Assembly: GCA_027011235.1 (NCBI GenBank)
Contig: JALVAI010000283.1
Location: forward strand, 1 to 7,780
Direction: 5' to 3'
Length of the DNA: 7,780 nucleotides
Source: Desulfobulbaceae bacterium
GTDB lineage: Bacteria; Desulfobacterota; Desulfobulbia; Desulfobulbales; Desulfobulbaceae
In this document: piece after piece, positions 6,175 to 7,780 of the stretch
How positions within the stretch are numbered: position 1 is the stretch's first letter
Layout: each line of letters starts with the position of its first letter
Position numbers and translations under genes: made by a program
The notes under the pieces: model-generated
Databases searched by the model: none
Seen by the model: only the letters and a program-made list of their open reading frames with translations
Told to the model about the DNA's origin: nothing

Positions 6175-7698
6175 TTAATTCAAACCCTTGGTGGCCTTAA
6201 ACGTCTCGTTAAACGCGGTAATTGTTTTCCGCATTTTTTCTTCAAGACCAGAGGAAATCTCCTGCTTTTCTCTTAACTCGGAGAAAATAGACGGTTCGTT
6301 GCTTTCAATATACGTATACAGCTCCTGCTCATAATCAGCCAGGGTATCGACCGGGAATTCATCAAGGAATCCTTTGGTTCCGGCAAAAATGATGGTAACC
6401 TGTTTTTCCATGGGCAACGGCTGATACTGGGGCTGCTTGAGAATCTCAACAAGCCGCTCACCACGGGTCAGCTGAGCCTGGGTAGCAGCATCAAGATCGG
6501 AACCAAAACCGGCAAATGCGGCCAGCTCGCGATACTGGGCCAAGTCGAGACGCAGGGTACCGGCCACCTGTTTCATCGCCTTCACCTGGGCGGCGCCACC
6601 AACGCGGGATACGGAAATACCAACGTTGATTGCAGGCCGGACACCGGCAAAGAACAGACTCGGTTCAAGGAAGACCTGGCCGTCGGTAATGGAGATAACG
6701 TTCGTCGGAATAAAAGCGGAAACGTCACCGGCCTGGGTCTCAATAATAGGCAGGGCGGTCAGAGAACCTGCTCCAAGGTCATCACTTACCTTGGCGGCAC
6801 GCTCAAGAAGACGGGAATGGTTGAAGAAAATATCGCCAGGATAGGCCTCACGTCCAGGGGGACGCCTGAGCAGCAGCGAAAGCTCACGATAGGAAACAGC
6901 CTGCTTGGAAAGATCATCATAGATGATCAGGGCGTGCTGACCGTTATCACGGAAGTATTCACCCATGGCACAACCAACCATGGCCGATACATACTGCATC
7001 GGGGCCGGATCAGAGGCACAGGCGGCAACGACTGTCGTATATTCCATGGCGCCATGCTTACGCAGGGCTTCAACAACCAGGGCAACCGTTGACTTCTTCT
7101 GACCCGTTGCAACATAAATACAGTGTACGTCTGTATCCTTTTGAGCGATAATGGCATCGACACAGAGAGCTGTCTTGCCGATCTGACGGTCACCAATAAT
7201 CAACTCACGCTGACCACGACCGACCGGAGTCATACCGTCAACAGCCTTATAGCCGGTGTAACAGGGTTCGTGAACCGATTTACGGGCGATAACACCAGGT
7301 GCCAGGACCTCCATTTTTCGGGTTTCAGCACCCTCAATCGGTCCCTTGCCGTCAATGGGTTGACCGATACCGTCAACGACCCGTCCTTCCAGAGCCGGAC
7401 CAACGGGAACCTCGGCAATACGACCTGTTCTCTTGACCACATCTCCTTCCTTGATGTAACGCACATCACCCATTACGGCGACACCGACGTTATCCTGCTC
7501 AAGGTTCAGAGCCAGCCCCATAATTCCACCAGGAAACTCGAGAAGCTCCATGGCCTGACAATTCTCAACGCCATAGACACGGGCAATACCGTCACCAACG
7601 GAGAGAACCGTTCCTGTTTCCTTCAGGTCTACATCACTTTCGTAGCCAGCTATTTGATCCTTTATAATCTGACTGATTTCTTCGGCTTTAATCTGCAT
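6175..7698 (-). CDS. atpA: ATP synthase F1 subunit alpha
   Basis: Non-catalytic nucleotide-binding subunit of F1; three copies alternate with beta and supply the arginine finger to the catalytic sites. The 507 residues cover a beta-barrel (about 25-95), the nucleotide-binding domain and the C-terminal helices. Motifs are Walker A GDRQIGKT (169-176, Lys175), Walker B LIIYDD (257-262), the family signature PAINVGISVS (355-364) and the arginine finger Arg365 directly after it. The P-loop has Ile173 where nearly all alpha subunits I know have Thr (GDRQTGKT); the codon is ATC at 7182-7180. Cysteines 47, 193 and 243 fall at positions where E. coli alpha also has them. The ATG at 7698 has GGGGAG (7710-7715) eleven bases upstream, inside the end of atpH; only four bases separate the two genes. 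Confidence 0.98.
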   Translation of the reverse strand: MQIKAEEISQIIKDQIAGYESDVDLKETGTVLSVGDGIARVYGVENCQAMELLEFPGGIMGLALNLEQDNVGVAVMGDVRYIKEGDVVKRTGRIAEVPVGPALEGRVVDGIGQPIDGKGPIEGAETRKMEVLAPGVIARKSVHEPCYTGYKAVDGMTPVGRGQRELIIGDRQIGKTALCVDAIIAQKDTDVHCIYVATGQKKSTVALVVEALRKHGAMEYTTVVAACASDPAPMQYVSAMVGCAMGEYFRDNGQHALIIYDDLSKQAVSYRELSLLLRRPPGREAYPGDIFFNHSRLLERAAKVSDDLGAGSLTALPIIETQAGDVSAFIPTNVISITDGQVFLEPSLFFAGVRPAINVGISVSRVGGAAQVKAMKQVAGTLRLDLAQYRELAAFAGFGSDLDAATQAQLTRGERLVEILKQPQYQPLPMEKQVTIIFAGTKGFLDEFPVDTLADYEQELYTYIESNEPSIFSELREKQEISSGLEEKMRKTITAFNETFKATKGLN

Positions 7699-7702
7699 TT
7701 GA

Positions 7703-7780
7703 CTATTCTCTCCCCTTGATAGATTCTTTTAATCCATTAAGTTGTGTTTTTATACTCCCATCAAGCACCAAGTCACCTAC
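7703..7780 (-). CDS. atpH: ATP synthase subunit delta, C-terminal end (partial)
   Basis: The last 25 codons and the TAG stop (7705-7703) of a gene that runs in from beyond the right edge. The translation begins VGDLVLDGSIKTQLNGL and continues to KESIKGRE, which matches the conserved C-terminus of the delta/OSCP family (GDxxxDxS followed by xxxLxxLK). Delta is part of the peripheral stalk that holds the alpha3-beta3 ring against the b subunits. Its position four bases before atpA is the standard bacterial order. The fragment is short, but motif and context agree. Confidence 0.88.
   Translation of the reverse strand, partial: VGDLVLDGSIKTQLNGLKESIKGRE

Noticed and set aside
7123..7719. A 198-codon open frame on the plus strand, antisense to atpA.
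   Set aside because: It is in the same codon-mirrored register and has the same explanation as the frame opposite atpD; the composition is typical of a shadow frame.

Overview
The window looks like ordinary chromosomal DNA of a Gram-negative, probably anaerobic bacterium. My best guess is a member of the Desulfobacterota (the former Deltaproteobacteria), perhaps near Desulfobulbales. The reasons are an F1 gene block of the order delta-alpha-gamma-beta-epsilon, a stand-alone iron-sulfur/FAD oxidoreductase of the GltD/NfnB type beside it, and a cell-wall amidase carrying a TPR-like front section. This placement is inference from protein style, not from a search.

Layout, left to right. Positions 1-1729 on the plus strand hold the 3' part of an N-acetylmuramoyl-L-alanine amidase gene (TPR-like region, AMIN domain, basic linker, zinc Amidase_3 domain); its true start lies outside the window. 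A short gap of 86 bases (1730-1815) with weak inverted repeats separates it from a convergent gene on the minus strand, 1816-3237, which encodes a GltD/NfnB-like NAD(P)H oxidoreductase with eight N-terminal cysteines for [4Fe-4S] clusters. The gap 3238-3350 holds the leader of that gene, with an imperfect inverted repeat, and a textbook Rho-independent terminator (3298-3327, minus strand).

From 3351 to the right end everything is one minus-strand operon for the soluble F1 part of ATP synthase: atpC (epsilon), atpD (beta), atpG (gamma), atpA (alpha) and the last 25 codons of atpH (delta). Transcription runs from right to left, so the order is atpH-atpA-atpG-atpD-atpC-terminator. The genes are 4, 24, 45 and 34 bases apart, each with a recognisable Shine-Dalgarno sequence. 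The products form the alpha3-beta3-gamma-delta-epsilon complex that makes or hydrolyses ATP on the cytoplasmic face of the membrane. The membrane subunits a, b and c are not in the window.

I found no mobile element, CRISPR array, RNA gene, phage gene or defence-like cluster, and no sign of a new system. The points most worth a second look are small: three cysteines at normally aliphatic positions around the nucleotide site of the beta subunit, an isoleucine in the alpha-subunit P-loop, the domain architecture of the amidase, and the orphan oxidoreductase placed directly behind the ATP synthase terminator.
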